A stretch of 64,000 bases of DNA, from positions 392,832 through 456,831 of the forward strand of contig JAHFBF010000002.1 of NCBI GenBank assembly GCA_023250195.1, given 5' to 3'. Source of the stretch: Candidatus Melainabacteria bacterium. GTDB taxonomy: Bacteria > Cyanobacteriota > Vampirovibrionia > 2-02-FULL-35-15. Position numbers and translations under genes: made by a program. Every line of letters starts with the position of its first letter. Position 1 is the first letter of the stretch. Below are positions 37,586 through 45,865 of this stretch, piece after piece. The notes under the pieces were generated by a model. The model saw nothing but the letters and a program-made list of their open reading frames with translations. It was not told the DNA's origin and ran no database searches.

Positions 37586-37676
37586 TATAGCGCTCCGTGT
37601 TTTCAAGAAAACACTCCACTCTTAGCGGCTAATTCTTCTTGACGTTCCAGTTTTTCGTTTGCAGAAAAACCTTCAC
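37586..37676 (-). repeat. SEGFS-type dispersed repeat, copy 2
   Basis: Minus-strand reading gives ASEGFSANEKLERQEELAAKSGVFS before a stop, then ACGGAGCGCTATAT. A hairpin GTGTTTTC-AA-GAAAACAC sits at 37597-37614. It lies between the stop of the BtuF-like gene and the RNase J-like start. Weaker relatives are at 41584-41628 and 59788-59826. Confidence 0.8.
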
Positions 37677-37711
37677 TTGCATCTTCTTTATACAGAGCAA
37701 GGGATATTAAA

Positions 37712-38491
37712 TTATTTTGCATATACTTTGCTAAAAAATATTTCCTGTAGTTTTTTTGCACCATCAACAATCCTGGGTCCTGGTCTATTTAAAAGATTAT
37801 CATCAACTATAAATATTTGTTTGTTTTTTATTGCGTCAAGTAAATCCCAACCGGATCTGTTCAGCACCTGTATTATGTCTACCTTTTCACCAAACCCACA
37901 CCAGGAAATAATTATTTTCTCAGGATTATATTCAAAGAGTTTGTCAATGCTGATTGGCATACTTCTTTTGCCTGATTTAATAAGTCCATAATCACCACCT
38001 ACAATTTGAACCAACTCTGGAATCCAATTTCCTGAAATTGTAGGAGGATCATGCCATTCTTCAATATAAACCTTTGGTTTTAAAAGCTTTGAAGGCTTAT
38101 TGTTTTCAATCTCAGCTAACTGCCTTTTAATATTTTCCACCAGTTCTTCTGCACATTTCTTTTCATTTACTATTTTTCCAACTTCTAAAATATCTGAATA
38201 TATTTGTTCTAAATTTAATGGATCAGAATGATAGACATTAAAACCGGCTTCTTTCAGCTTCACTGCAATCTTTTCCTGAACAATGCTATTTGTAATAATT
38301 AAATCGGGTTTTAATTTTTCAATTAACTCATAATTAAGCTTTATCCATGAACCAATTACTGGTTTTTCTTTTAATAAATCTTTTGGAAAGTCACAATAGG
38401 CGGTCTTCCCTATAATTAAATCTTGCCTGCCAAGCAAACAAAGGATTTCAGTATGAGCGGGAGAACATGAAACAATTCGGGGTGGATTCAT
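37712..38491 (-). CDS. BtuF/FhuD-like substrate-binding domain protein without signal peptide
   Basis: 259 residues with the periplasmic-binding fold III: RIVSCSPAHTEILCLLGRQDLIIG, DLIITNSIVQEK, the linking helix (about 110-145) and the second lobe PKVYIEEWHDPPTISGNWIPELVQIVGG, ISWCGFGEK. This is the cobalamin/siderophore binding-protein family, but the N terminus MNPPRIVSCSP has no signal peptide or lipobox. No ABC permease or ATPase is nearby. Similar cytoplasmic 'cobalamin-binding' proteins are known in other genomes; the role is open. Confidence 0.8.
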   Translation of the reverse strand: MNPPRIVSCSPAHTEILCLLGRQDLIIGKTAYCDFPKDLLKEKPVIGSWIKLNYELIEKLKPDLIITNSIVQEKIAVKLKEAGFNVYHSDPLNLEQIYSDILEVGKIVNEKKCAEELVENIKRQLAEIENNKPSKLLKPKVYIEEWHDPPTISGNWIPELVQIVGGDYGLIKSGKRSMPISIDKLFEYNPEKIIISWCGFGEKVDIIQVLNRSGWDLLDAIKNKQIFIVDDNLLNRPGPRIVDGAKKLQEIFFSKVYAK

Positions 38492-38578
38492 ATAAGATAA
38501 GTGTAAATGATATCAAGTTTAATAAGCTAATAAAAAGTAAATACAGTAAAACCACTGCGACGGATTACAATTAGAAAT

Positions 38579-39406
38579 ATGTCAAATAACTCAACAACAA
38601 GTATTTCTTCTATCTATGGACCTGTAGATTCCTGGAGACTGGGAAAATCTCTTGGAATCGACTTAATCATGGATACATCAACATGTTCATTTAACTGTAC
38701 TTATTGCCAGCTTGGTTTTATACAAAAAATAACCAATGAAAGAAAGATTTTTATACCAACAAAAAAAGTTATTGAAGATTTTAAAGTAAGTAACTGGCAA
38801 AACTCCGATGTAATAACCATAAGCGGCAGCGGCGAACCAACTCTGGCAATAAATATTGGTGAAGTCATAAAAGAAATTAAAAACATCACTTCCTCTAAAA
38901 TCCCAATTGCGATTTTAACTAATGGCACCTTATTAAATGATCAAAACGTTAGAGCTGATATTTTAAATGCTGATGTAATTTCAGTAAAACTTGACGCAAC
39001 CAATGATAAAACGCTTAAAGAAATCAACAGACCAGCAAATGGAATAGATCATGCTTTGATCCTTTTAGGAATTAAGAAATTAAAAGACGATATTATAAAG
39101 ATTTACGACGGTAGACCTTTACTACAAATTCAAATAATGTTTATGCCACAAAATAAAAATCAGATTGAAGAGTTAGCAAAATTATTAAACGAAATAAGAC
39201 CTGATGAAGTAGCTTTAAATACACCTACAAGACCCTACCCAAGCGGATGGGACCTGATTACAAGAGGGGCTCATGGTGAAGATGCTAAAAAAATAAAGTT
39301 TCCCACTAAACCTCTAAAGAGGTTAACCCATGAAGAAGCCAAAGAAATTGAAAATAAATTAAAAGCTCTGACAGAATTAAAAATACTCTCTGTGTATAAG
39401 AGTTAA
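38579..39406 (+). CDS. Radical SAM protein (COG0731-like)
   Basis: 275 residues. The [4Fe-4S] motif CSFNCTYC is at about residues 38-45, after the conserved lead IYGPVDSWRLGKSLGIDLI. ISGSGEPTLA and AILTNGTLL are core SAM-radical strands. The order matches the group related to wyosine-type TYW1 radical SAM enzymes (COG0731), many of which are uncharacterised in bacteria. The reaction is unknown. It is divergent from the BtuF-like gene, 87 bp away. Confidence 0.85.
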   Translation: MSNNSTTSISSIYGPVDSWRLGKSLGIDLIMDTSTCSFNCTYCQLGFIQKITNERKIFIPTKKVIEDFKVSNWQNSDVITISGSGEPTLAINIGEVIKEIKNITSSKIPIAILTNGTLLNDQNVRADILNADVISVKLDATNDKTLKEINRPANGIDHALILLGIKKLKDDIIKIYDGRPLLQIQIMFMPQNKNQIEELAKLLNEIRPDEVALNTPTRPYPSGWDLITRGAHGEDAKKIKFPTKPLKRLTHEEAKEIENKLKALTELKILSVYKS

Positions 39407-39538
39407 AAAATAAAAGCTTCTATAATCGACGCATTTAGTAGTATTAAAAACATTTAATCAAAGTAATCAAAATGTTAAAAAAATCTAAATTAAATAGCGA
39501 AATACAGATAGGCATTCCCCTATTGAATCCAGCAAAAT

Positions 39539-39570
39539 ACTACAATGCATAATATATAAAACATTGTAGT
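39539..39570. repeat. Hairpin upstream of orphan paralogue B
   Basis: ACTACAATG (39539-39547), 14 nt, CATTGTAGT (39562-39570), then TTTAGTATTCTTT. It could end the radical SAM transcript or be an operator. A 26-codon frame at 39472-39552 overlaps it and is probably not a gene. Confidence 0.5.
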
Positions 39571-39616
39571 TTTAGTATTCTTTAATTAAAAATTTTTCAA
39601 AATCCATTTTTAATAT

Positions 39617-40963
39617 ATGACCGGTATTTCAGCAACAAATCAAAGTAATAGAGTACTGCCACAATCCAACTGGAATTACTATAAAGATCTAGCAAGTATT
39701 GTTTGTTCCAGAGAATCAACTTATAGAACTGCTCTGGATATTACCGGATTTGACATTCCTGTATTAACTGCAGATGCCTTTAGAGGGATAAAGAAATTTC
39801 TAGAATCCCTTGTTGAGTGTTCTTCAGCAACTATTTTTGTAGGCATATCACCACTCTTAACTACCTTTGTGGGTAAAACACTCAGCAAAGCAACACTACC
39901 AGAAAAGCTTCAAAAAGATGCAATGAATTTATTAAAATTCAATATGGATGAATTAAGAGATTTTGAGAAATTTAAACCTGCTTTACAAAGAATAAGATCA
40001 GAAGAAGTCGAAGATAAATTATTTATTGCTGCCCTGTTTGAAAAAGCAGGAAAGAAAGACAAAGCAGAATTCTATAAAAAAGAAGCTCAGGAAATAGAGG
40101 AATTCTGCGACAAATTTGAAGCTACAGACAACACAAGAAAAGTTGCTTATAAGCTAAAAAAAGCAACTATAATCGGTGAAAGTTTTATAGAAGGTGGATT
40201 CTGGGGTGCTTATGGATTGTTGTTTAGAGGATTTAGAAAATATATTTTACGAGAAGATAGATTTACCGGAACCAAAGGGTATGTAAGCGATGAAGAAAGC
40301 CAGGAGCTTGGCGAGACTGGAGGACTTAATTTATTTCAAAAGATTGTTGGTGTAGGATCAATATTTATATCTCCTATTTTAAATTTCTTTTTACTTAATA
40401 AAATTGAAGATAGAGAAGCTGTAAAGAAAAGCAAATTCCTCCAGGTCGTTGACAATAATCTGGATATGACACATGGAGTATATCCGAAACTTGGACTTTT
40501 ATTTACGCAAACAACTATTCCAAAATGGATTGGTACTATATGCCTTTCCCAGGGATGGTTTGAAAGAACTGAAAGAATTTTAAAGCTCTGTACAGTAATT
40601 CCATCATGGTGGTTAGGACATAGAGTTACAAATGGTACATGTGCATTAAATGCAGACAAAAAATTAGCTGAAAAATATAAGGTACCGCGCGGTATTTTAG
40701 TAGAGCCGGAATACTTAAATCAAACAAAAGATAATAATGAAGGCTTTTTAAAGAGGATTCAGAAGAGATTCCCTGAACCCGCAAAGATTCACCATGTATT
40801 AAAATCAACTGAAGGAAGTAAGCCACTGCAGGATGAAGCAGAAGATCAACATGCACAATGTCTTTATAAAGGATTTGCATTACATTCGCTTGGAGTATTT
40901 GCTATAAACATGGCAGTAAATTACACGACTAAATTAAGAGCACTGTGGGCACTGAGAAACTGA
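39617..40963 (+). CDS. Lineage-specific orphan protein, paralogue B
   Basis: 448 residues, aligned end to end with the protein at 16165-17517. The best-conserved blocks are CSRESTYR, ALDITG, SPLLTTFVG, KKATIIGESFIEGG, EDRFTGT, VGVGSIFISPILN, DMTHGVYPKLGLLF, GWFERTERILKLCTVIPSWWLGHRVTNGT and FPEPAKIHHVLKSTEG. Several moderately hydrophobic segments (for example IFVGISPLLTTFVG and FALHSLGVFAINMAV) suggest a peripheral or integral membrane protein. The two copies have stayed full length, so both are probably functional. No family is recognised. Confidence 0.75.
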   Translation: MTGISATNQSNRVLPQSNWNYYKDLASIVCSRESTYRTALDITGFDIPVLTADAFRGIKKFLESLVECSSATIFVGISPLLTTFVGKTLSKATLPEKLQKDAMNLLKFNMDELRDFEKFKPALQRIRSEEVEDKLFIAALFEKAGKKDKAEFYKKEAQEIEEFCDKFEATDNTRKVAYKLKKATIIGESFIEGGFWGAYGLLFRGFRKYILREDRFTGTKGYVSDEESQELGETGGLNLFQKIVGVGSIFISPILNFFLLNKIEDREAVKKSKFLQVVDNNLDMTHGVYPKLGLLFTQTTIPKWIGTICLSQGWFERTERILKLCTVIPSWWLGHRVTNGTCALNADKKLAEKYKVPRGILVEPEYLNQTKDNNEGFLKRIQKRFPEPAKIHHVLKSTEGSKPLQDEAEDQHAQCLYKGFALHSLGVFAINMAVNYTTKLRALWALRN

Positions 40964-41010
40964 AAACTTAAAGGTTAAATCTTAAAACTTCACTTTTAAC
41001 TTTCAACTTT

Positions 41011-41241
41011 TCACTTTTTCTTATCTAACTCACTCCAATTATGAACTCTTGTATCCTGAAGTTTTAACTGAGATTTTTCATATTCAGAACTTAAAACATC
41101 ATATGCTGATTTAGGTTTGTTATGTAGTATTGAAATGAACAAATTAATTGCAAAAAATATGAAAAAGAAAACAATTAAAACAAAAAAACCTTTAAAAATG
41201 TTTCTTGTAGAGTTATTTAAATTTTGTAATTTATCATTCAT
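41011..41241 (-). CDS. Small single-pass membrane protein
   Basis: 76 residues: a polar N terminus (LQNLNNSTRNIFK), one strong transmembrane helix (GFFVLIVFFFIFFAINLFISIL, residues about 18-39), and a charged tail ending SELDKKK. Weak ribosome-binding site. The region between its stop and the orphan gene is a run of ACTTTTAACTTTCAACTTTTCAC simple-sequence type. Function unknown. Confidence 0.5.
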   Translation of the reverse strand: MNDKLQNLNNSTRNIFKGFFVLIVFFFIFFAINLFISILHNKPKSAYDVLSSEYEKSQLKLQDTRVHNWSELDKKK

Positions 41242-41311
41242 CTCTATAATAAGTAAAATTAAAGCAAAAATTTGGCATCTTGGTTATAATCTAACATGTT
41301 AATAATGATAC

Positions 41312-41385
41312 GGCTGGATAGCTCAGTTGGTAAGAGCAATGGATTCATAACCCATAGGTCGGCAGTTCAAATCTGCCTCCAGCTA
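41312..41385 (+). tRNA. tRNA with CAU anticodon (elongator Met, or Ile2)
   Basis: A 74-nt cloverleaf: acceptor GGCTGGA/TCCAGCT, D-arm GCTC/GAGC, anticodon loop TTCATAA, T-arm GGCAG-TTCAAAT-CTGCC. CCA is not encoded. There is a G-U at the end of the acceptor and an A-C at 31-39. It is not the initiator, which is at 43643. Elongator Met is more likely than lysidine-modified Ile. A TATAAT at 41285-41290 is a possible -10. Confidence 0.9.
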
Positions 41386-41489
41386 GATATATAAGCGAGG
41401 ATTTTCCGAAAACAAAAATCCGAGCGCTGTGAGTTAAAACATCAAAATAGCAAGGAGTCTGCGTAGCAGCGACGAAGCGTTATAAAAAA
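41386..41489. other. Spacer between the tRNA and its partial copy
   Basis: 104 bp with no gene. A hairpin GGATTTT-CCGAAAAC-AAAAATCC near 41399-41421 could end tRNA transcription. The right part (CTGCGTAGCAGCGACGAAGCG) is G+C-richer than its surroundings. Confidence 0.4.
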
Positions 41490-41530
41490 TCATAACCCAT
41501 AGGTCGGCAGTTCAAATCTGCCTCCAGCTA
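41490..41530 (+). repeat. Exact duplicate of the tRNA(CAU) 3' half (att-like)
   Basis: 41 nt identical to 41345-41385, from the anticodon loop to the discriminator base. This is the segment usually duplicated when an integrative element enters a tRNA gene at the anticodon-loop position. The intervening DNA is only 104 bp and has no integrase, so it may be the scar of a lost element. Confidence 0.85.
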
Positions 41531-41772
41531 TTTTTAACGCAAAATAACTGCTACTCAGATTATTTCGCTATTTATCGATAAAACTTTATGACGTTCAGGT
41601 TTGAATTCACAGCGAACCTTCACTTGCAGAATAACTAAAGCGATTATATGCCCAAAGTAGTGAGTGATAAGTACATATGCTTTATGAACTTTGAGTTTTT
41701 TATCTTAATCTTCATAAAAACCTTTTTAGATTTAAAAATCATATATAATAATCCCAATCATTAATAACTAAA
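41531..41772. other. Intergenic region with weak SEGFS-type repeat
   Basis: Positions 41584-41628 on the minus strand read GCAAGTGAAGGTT ... AAACCTGAACGTCATAAAG and resemble the repeats at 35230 and 37586, but with frame-breaking stops. The rest is AT-rich and should contain the promoter of the next gene. Confidence 0.4.
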
Positions 41773-43173
41773 ATGCAAATAACTGATGTCAATATGGCTA
41801 CTGGTGCAGTTTCTCTACCTAAAGATCCACCTACCGTAGATGCAAATACACCTATACCAGAAAAAGTTGCTGTAGTACCTCCAGAAGAGCCTATAAAAAC
41901 ACCTCCAAGCCGTCTCATAAGTCCAGAAACATTAAAAGCCACAGCAAAGCTTTGTTCATGGGTTACGCTAGGAACATCTAGATGGCTAGTGTATTTAACA
42001 GTTTTAGTAATAACACCTTTGCTTTGTACCCCTTTAGGAAACAGTTTGTTAAATAAAGCTGCTAGAGGTTTAGGAATAGCACCTCCAGGAGCATCTAAGC
42101 CAAAAGAAGATTCCAATTATAGTCAAGCTTTAAACTTTGATCCTTTTTTTGATGGACTCCCTTCTTCAAAAAAAATCAAACAAGATTGTGCAGCTTTAGA
42201 AATTCCACCAGGCAGTATGGGGAAACTTGAATCAAGTCAGGAAGTTGATCGACTAAAAGCCAGAATTAAAAGCAAACAAACTAATGATGAAATAAACACT
42301 AGCGACACTTTAACTCTTTTAGAAGAATATAAAACACTCAATAAATTAACTTGGGGCGAAAATGATAACGGAACAGAAAGACTAGCATTAAATCCAGAAT
42401 GGTTATGCTCCAAAGAAAGTGGATTGAATCCTCTAATGAGTATGCTTTTAAAAAGCAACAGAGATGAAATTAAACCAGAACATGTAGAAGGCTTAAAAAG
42501 GATGCTTAAAATTAGAGAATATAACTTAAGCGATCCAGATGAACACAATAGATATATAACTTATGAAATAGATATGTTCTATGGACCAAAACATTTAGCC
42601 ACTGTAAGAGATTTAAAAAATCCAAGAATTATTGACAAAGCAAGAAACATAGATGAGCCCTGCAAAGCCCCATTCGTTATTCCCCTTGCTAACCAGATCT
42701 TCAAAAATATGAATGCTAATGACGCTGTAAGAGATGATTTGATTCCAATTCCTGATTATAGCAATCACTATGTAATCAGAACATGGGTTCTATCAGATTC
42801 CCAGTTAGAAAACATTTTGAGACCAAACAAAATATATCCTGCATTCAGGTTTGAAGGTTCAGGTAAACTTTCTGAAAATCTATGTTTTGTGTACACTAAC
42901 GAAGATGGCAAACTCACATCAAGAGATCAATATGGAAGAACAAATGTTTATGAAAACTTGTCTGAATTTAGATCCGAGGTGAAATTAATTGTGCTAGAAC
43001 CAGATTCAGTGCCTAACTTTAACCTTTTGACTCTTATTATATTTGGTGGTGCAATTCCTCTTTCAGTTATAACTCATATAGGAACAAAATATTTAAGCAG
43101 GAGACTCTATCCAAAGCCACCAGATTTGCCGAATAAATCGGACAAAGTAAACTTAGCTAATCCTATTACTTAA
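41773..43173 (+). CDS. Orphan membrane protein with repeat-derived C terminus
   Basis: 466 residues, family not recognised. A Pro-rich N terminus (to about 50) is followed by a hydrophobic helix (WLVYLTVLVITPLLCTPLG, about 72-90), a long soluble region, and a second helix near 420-440 (LLTLIIFGGAIPLSVITHIG). The last 17 residues start with PPDLPNKSDKVN, which is encoded by a copy of the 28-bp palindrome (43122-43148). So the C terminus has probably been altered by insertion of that repeat. No operon partners. Confidence 0.6.
   Translation: MQITDVNMATGAVSLPKDPPTVDANTPIPEKVAVVPPEEPIKTPPSRLISPETLKATAKLCSWVTLGTSRWLVYLTVLVITPLLCTPLGNSLLNKAARGLGIAPPGASKPKEDSNYSQALNFDPFFDGLPSSKKIKQDCAALEIPPGSMGKLESSQEVDRLKARIKSKQTNDEINTSDTLTLLEEYKTLNKLTWGENDNGTERLALNPEWLCSKESGLNPLMSMLLKSNRDEIKPEHVEGLKRMLKIREYNLSDPDEHNRYITYEIDMFYGPKHLATVRDLKNPRIIDKARNIDEPCKAPFVIPLANQIFKNMNANDAVRDDLIPIPDYSNHYVIRTWVLSDSQLENILRPNKIYPAFRFEGSGKLSENLCFVYTNEDGKLTSRDQYGRTNVYENLSEFRSEVKLIVLEPDSVPNFNLLTLIIFGGAIPLSVITHIGTKYLSRRLYPKPPDLPNKSDKVNLANPIT
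43122..43148 (+). repeat. 28-bp palindromic repeat family, copy inside a coding region
   Basis: AGATTTGCCG...CGGACAAAGT differs from the copy at 59716-59743 at about three bases. It encodes DLPNKSDK at the end of the orphan membrane protein. Another copy lies 87 bp downstream (43235-43260). Confidence 0.75.
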
Positions 43174-43234
43174 TTTAATTTCAGCAGTTATCATTTTGTT
43201 GTTTTTATATCGATCAATTCTTCTCGTCTGATCG

Positions 43235-43260
43235 CATTTGCCGGATAAACCGGACAAATG
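43235..43260. repeat. 28-bp palindromic repeat family, intergenic copy
   Basis: CATTTGCCGG...CCGGACAAATG, between the orphan membrane gene and the convergent FeoA-like gene. As an RNA hairpin it may help to end both transcripts. Confidence 0.75.
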
Positions 43261-43269
43261 TTTTCTTCA

Positions 43270-43503
43270 TCAAGCCTTACCATGGTCAACTATCTTAACC
43301 ACAATAGCTTTAGCCAATTCACGTCCTATTGCAATTTGTTGTTCGTTTTTTTGAATAACTATGGGACCACCGGGAAGTTTATTAATTATTCGGACACATT
43401 CACCAGGTTCTATACCAAACCTCATAGCATCTGCAGATAGTTTTTCCTGATTAATTGAGATAATTTCCAGAATTGACTTTTTTGGCGCATCTTCTAAATT
43501 CAT
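43270..43503 (-). CDS. FeoA-domain protein
   Basis: 77 residues with the FeoA SH3-like beta-barrel pattern: AMRFGIEPGECVRIINKLPGGPIVIQKNEQQIAIGRELAKAIVV. FeoA assists the ferrous-iron channel FeoB, but feoB is not adjacent. Stand-alone FeoA-like proteins also act as C-terminal domains of iron regulators. Cytoplasmic. Single gene, convergent with the orphan membrane protein. Confidence 0.85.
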   Translation of the reverse strand: MNLEDAPKKSILEIISINQEKLSADAMRFGIEPGECVRIINKLPGGPIVIQKNEQQIAIGRELAKAIVVKIVDHGKA

Positions 43504-43642
43504 AGTTATATATTAGTAGTTTTTATTTACCGCGACAAAATCTTATCAGATGAATAGTTTACTCGGAAATGTTACATAACTAGGCAGAAACTATTAGTGT
43601 ATAATAATCAGGTCTTTCTTAAAGACAGTGTATACTTTATAT

Positions 43643-43719
<77 letters not shown>

Positions 43720-43750
43720 TGTTGAGTGGATCGCAAATCTGATGAATTAG

Positions 43751-43778
43751 AAGCCCAAGCACCTGTTTGGGCTTTTTT
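43751..43778 (+). terminator. Terminator after tRNA-fMet
   Basis: AAGCCCAA-GCACCTGT-TTGGGCTT followed by TTTT; strong stem and U-run 32 bp behind the tRNA. Confidence 0.9.
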
Positions 43779-43845
43779 ATTATTTACCAGCGAAGTGTTA
43801 GGCGTCCCCCCACAATTTAACCGCAATGTACTTTGATGTAGAATC

Positions 43846-45258
43846 TTAAACACTATAAACCTCATGAAGTTTTGGCATTTTAATCTGATGTCCTTTATTT
43901 TTCAACTCACTAGCAATACTAGCCATAGCTTCAGGAGCACCATGAACCAAAAAAGTAGTTTCTGGCTTACCTGTATTTTTATGCCATTGAATTAATTCAT
44001 CACGTCCAGCATGAGAAGAAAATCCATTTATTGTATAAACTTTTGCACGTACGCTTATTTCTTCTCCGTAGATATAAACTGTTTTTGCACCATCAATTAT
44101 TTTTCTTCCAAGTGTTCCTCCTGCTGCAAAACTAACAAAAACCACACTGCACTCTTCTCTCCACAAATTATGTTTCAAGTGTGAGCAAATGCGTCCGCCA
44201 GTACACATACCTGATCCAGCCATAACCACTGCTCCACTTTTTATACTGTTTATTGCTATTGATTCAGAAACATCTCTTGTAAAACTTAGGCTTGGTAAGT
44301 AAAAGGGATCTTTATCTTGTTTAAAGAGTTTTGTAAATTGTTCGTCATAACATTCTGGATGATGTTTATAGATTTCTGTTGCTGAAATTGCCATTGGTGA
44401 ATCAAGAAACACTTGCATATTACGTGGCAGTTTACCTTTTTCAACTCCTTCTCTTAAAAAAAATAGAAGCTCCTGGGCTCTCTCAAGAGCAAATGTAGGA
44501 ATATAAACATTGCCACCACGCTTGAACGTATCATTAATTGCCAGATAAAATTCATTAACAGATTCCTCAATTGATTTATGTGATCTATCTCCATAAGTTG
44601 TTTCCATAACTACAACATCTGCCTGTGGCAAAGGAACTGGATCACGAATTATTGGTTTATTTTTATTGCCAATATCTCCGGAAAATATAATTCTTTTCTT
44701 TGATTTACCTTCTTCAATTTCTAACAGTATTGATGCAGCACCAATTATGTGTCCGGCATCAAAGAATGTTGCTTGAATCCCTTTTGAAAGTTTTATTGGT
44801 TTTTCATATACTGCGTTATGCCCAAAATAATCCAATGAGTTAAGTACATCTAAAGTGCTGTAAAGCGGATGAGTATTATGATGCCTACTTTTTTTACTAT
44901 ATTTGTAACTCCTCTTAAAATGTTTTGCGCTTCTTTTAGCTTCTTCTTCATGTACATGAGCAGAGTCAAGCATAACAAGCTTTGCTAATTCACGAGAAGC
45001 AGATGTGGTAATAATTTCACCGCAAAAGCCTTGTTTAACTAAAAGTGGTATTCTTCCACAGTGATCTAAGTGTGCATGGGTAAGTAAAAGATAATTTATA
45101 TCCTTTGGTTTAAATCCAAATGGTTTTAAGTTTTCTTCAGCAAGCCCACCTCCACCTTGATACATTCCACAATCAATCAGAATCTTTATATTCCCAATTT
45201 CAACCAGGTGACATGAACCTGTTACTTCTCTAGCTGCTCCATGGAAAGAAAGTTTCAT
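43846..45258 (-). CDS. Metallo-beta-lactamase/beta-CASP nuclease-like protein
   Basis: 470 residues. Active-site motif HAHLDH (His61, His63, Asp65, His66), the later GHIIGAAS, FSGDIGNKNKPI, the beta-CASP region with YIPTFALERAQELL, SGMCTGGR and the final GFSSHAGRDELIQW and VHGAPEAM. This is the CPSF73/Ysh1-like bacterial 'RNA specificity domain' group, with all metal ligands kept, unlike the RNase J homologue at 35.9 kb. Its ATG lies inside the end of the AAA ATPase gene (4-bp overlap), so the pair is translationally coupled. It closes a five-gene stress operon (CBS, USP, acyltransferase-like, ATPase, nuclease). Confidence 0.9.
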   Translation of the reverse strand: MKLSFHGAAREVTGSCHLVEIGNIKILIDCGMYQGGGGLAEENLKPFGFKPKDINYLLLTHAHLDHCGRIPLLVKQGFCGEIITTSASRELAKLVMLDSAHVHEEEAKRSAKHFKRSYKYSKKSRHHNTHPLYSTLDVLNSLDYFGHNAVYEKPIKLSKGIQATFFDAGHIIGAASILLEIEEGKSKKRIIFSGDIGNKNKPIIRDPVPLPQADVVVMETTYGDRSHKSIEESVNEFYLAINDTFKRGGNVYIPTFALERAQELLFFLREGVEKGKLPRNMQVFLDSPMAISATEIYKHHPECYDEQFTKLFKQDKDPFYLPSLSFTRDVSESIAINSIKSGAVVMAGSGMCTGGRICSHLKHNLWREECSVVFVSFAAGGTLGRKIIDGAKTVYIYGEEISVRAKVYTINGFSSHAGRDELIQWHKNTGKPETTFLVHGAPEAMASIASELKNKGHQIKMPKLHEVYSV

Positions 45259-45812
45259 AATGGATTATCCTTATAGATATGCTTGATAATAAACTCTACT
45301 CTTTCCGAGATGGAAGCAACTGGTACTCTTATAACTTTATAGCCAAGGTCTGTGTAACAATTATATAGAGCTTCATGAATTTCTTTAGCTTTTGCACTCG
45401 TTTCTGTTCTTGCATAATCTTTTTCATAAAGAGGAAGTAAATCAAGAATAAAAATACCTTTGTATTGCCTTTTCTTACTTGTTTGTACTGCAAGATTATG
45501 ATCACCTGAACATCTTTTTATATAAACTATACTATCCGGCAAACCTCTTTCCCAAAAAATAAGATCTTTCTTGGGTGCAGATTCTTCTGTCTCAATCTTT
45601 ATCTTTAGGATTTTATGCTCAAAACTTTTTTCATCACCTCTTATTTGTTCAATAGTTTTTCCTTTGCTTAATTCATCATCAATTAAAATTCTGGCAACTT
45701 CAGGACGAATCAGATAACCTAAATATGCAAGATGATCAATAGTTTTTGATTTTCCAGTAGAAGGCCCGCCGGTTACAATGTACCAATTTGTTTTTTCAAT
45801 AATTCCATTCAT
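45255..45812 (-). CDS. AAA-type (NadR-like) ATPase
   Basis: 185 residues. P-loop VTGGPSTGKSKTID near the start and the pattern LIFWERGLPDSIVYI, FILDLLPLYEKDYARTE resemble the AAA_28/NadR-kinase-like ATPases that occur beside beta-CASP nucleases. The role may be a small-molecule kinase or a regulator of the nuclease. It overlaps the nuclease gene by 4 bp and starts 53 bp after the acyltransferase-like gene. Confidence 0.75.
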   Translation of the reverse strand: MNGIIEKTNWYIVTGGPSTGKSKTIDHLAYLGYLIRPEVARILIDDELSKGKTIEQIRGDEKSFEHKILKIKIETEESAPKKDLIFWERGLPDSIVYIKRCSGDHNLAVQTSKKRQYKGIFILDLLPLYEKDYARTETSAKAKEIHEALYNCYTDLGYKVIRVPVASISERVEFIIKHIYKDNPL

Positions 45813-45865
45813 TAATTCTTACTCACTCTTATAATTCTACCTTTTTAATTTTAAATAGTAAGGAG

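Noticed and set aside
39472..39552. 26-codon frame upstream of orphan paralogue B
   Set aside because: No ribosome-binding site, overlaps a hairpin, and is not similar to the small membrane peptide of paralogue A.
41386..41489. A small prophage or island in the tRNA repeat
   Set aside because: Only 104 bp, no integrase or other gene; at most a scar.
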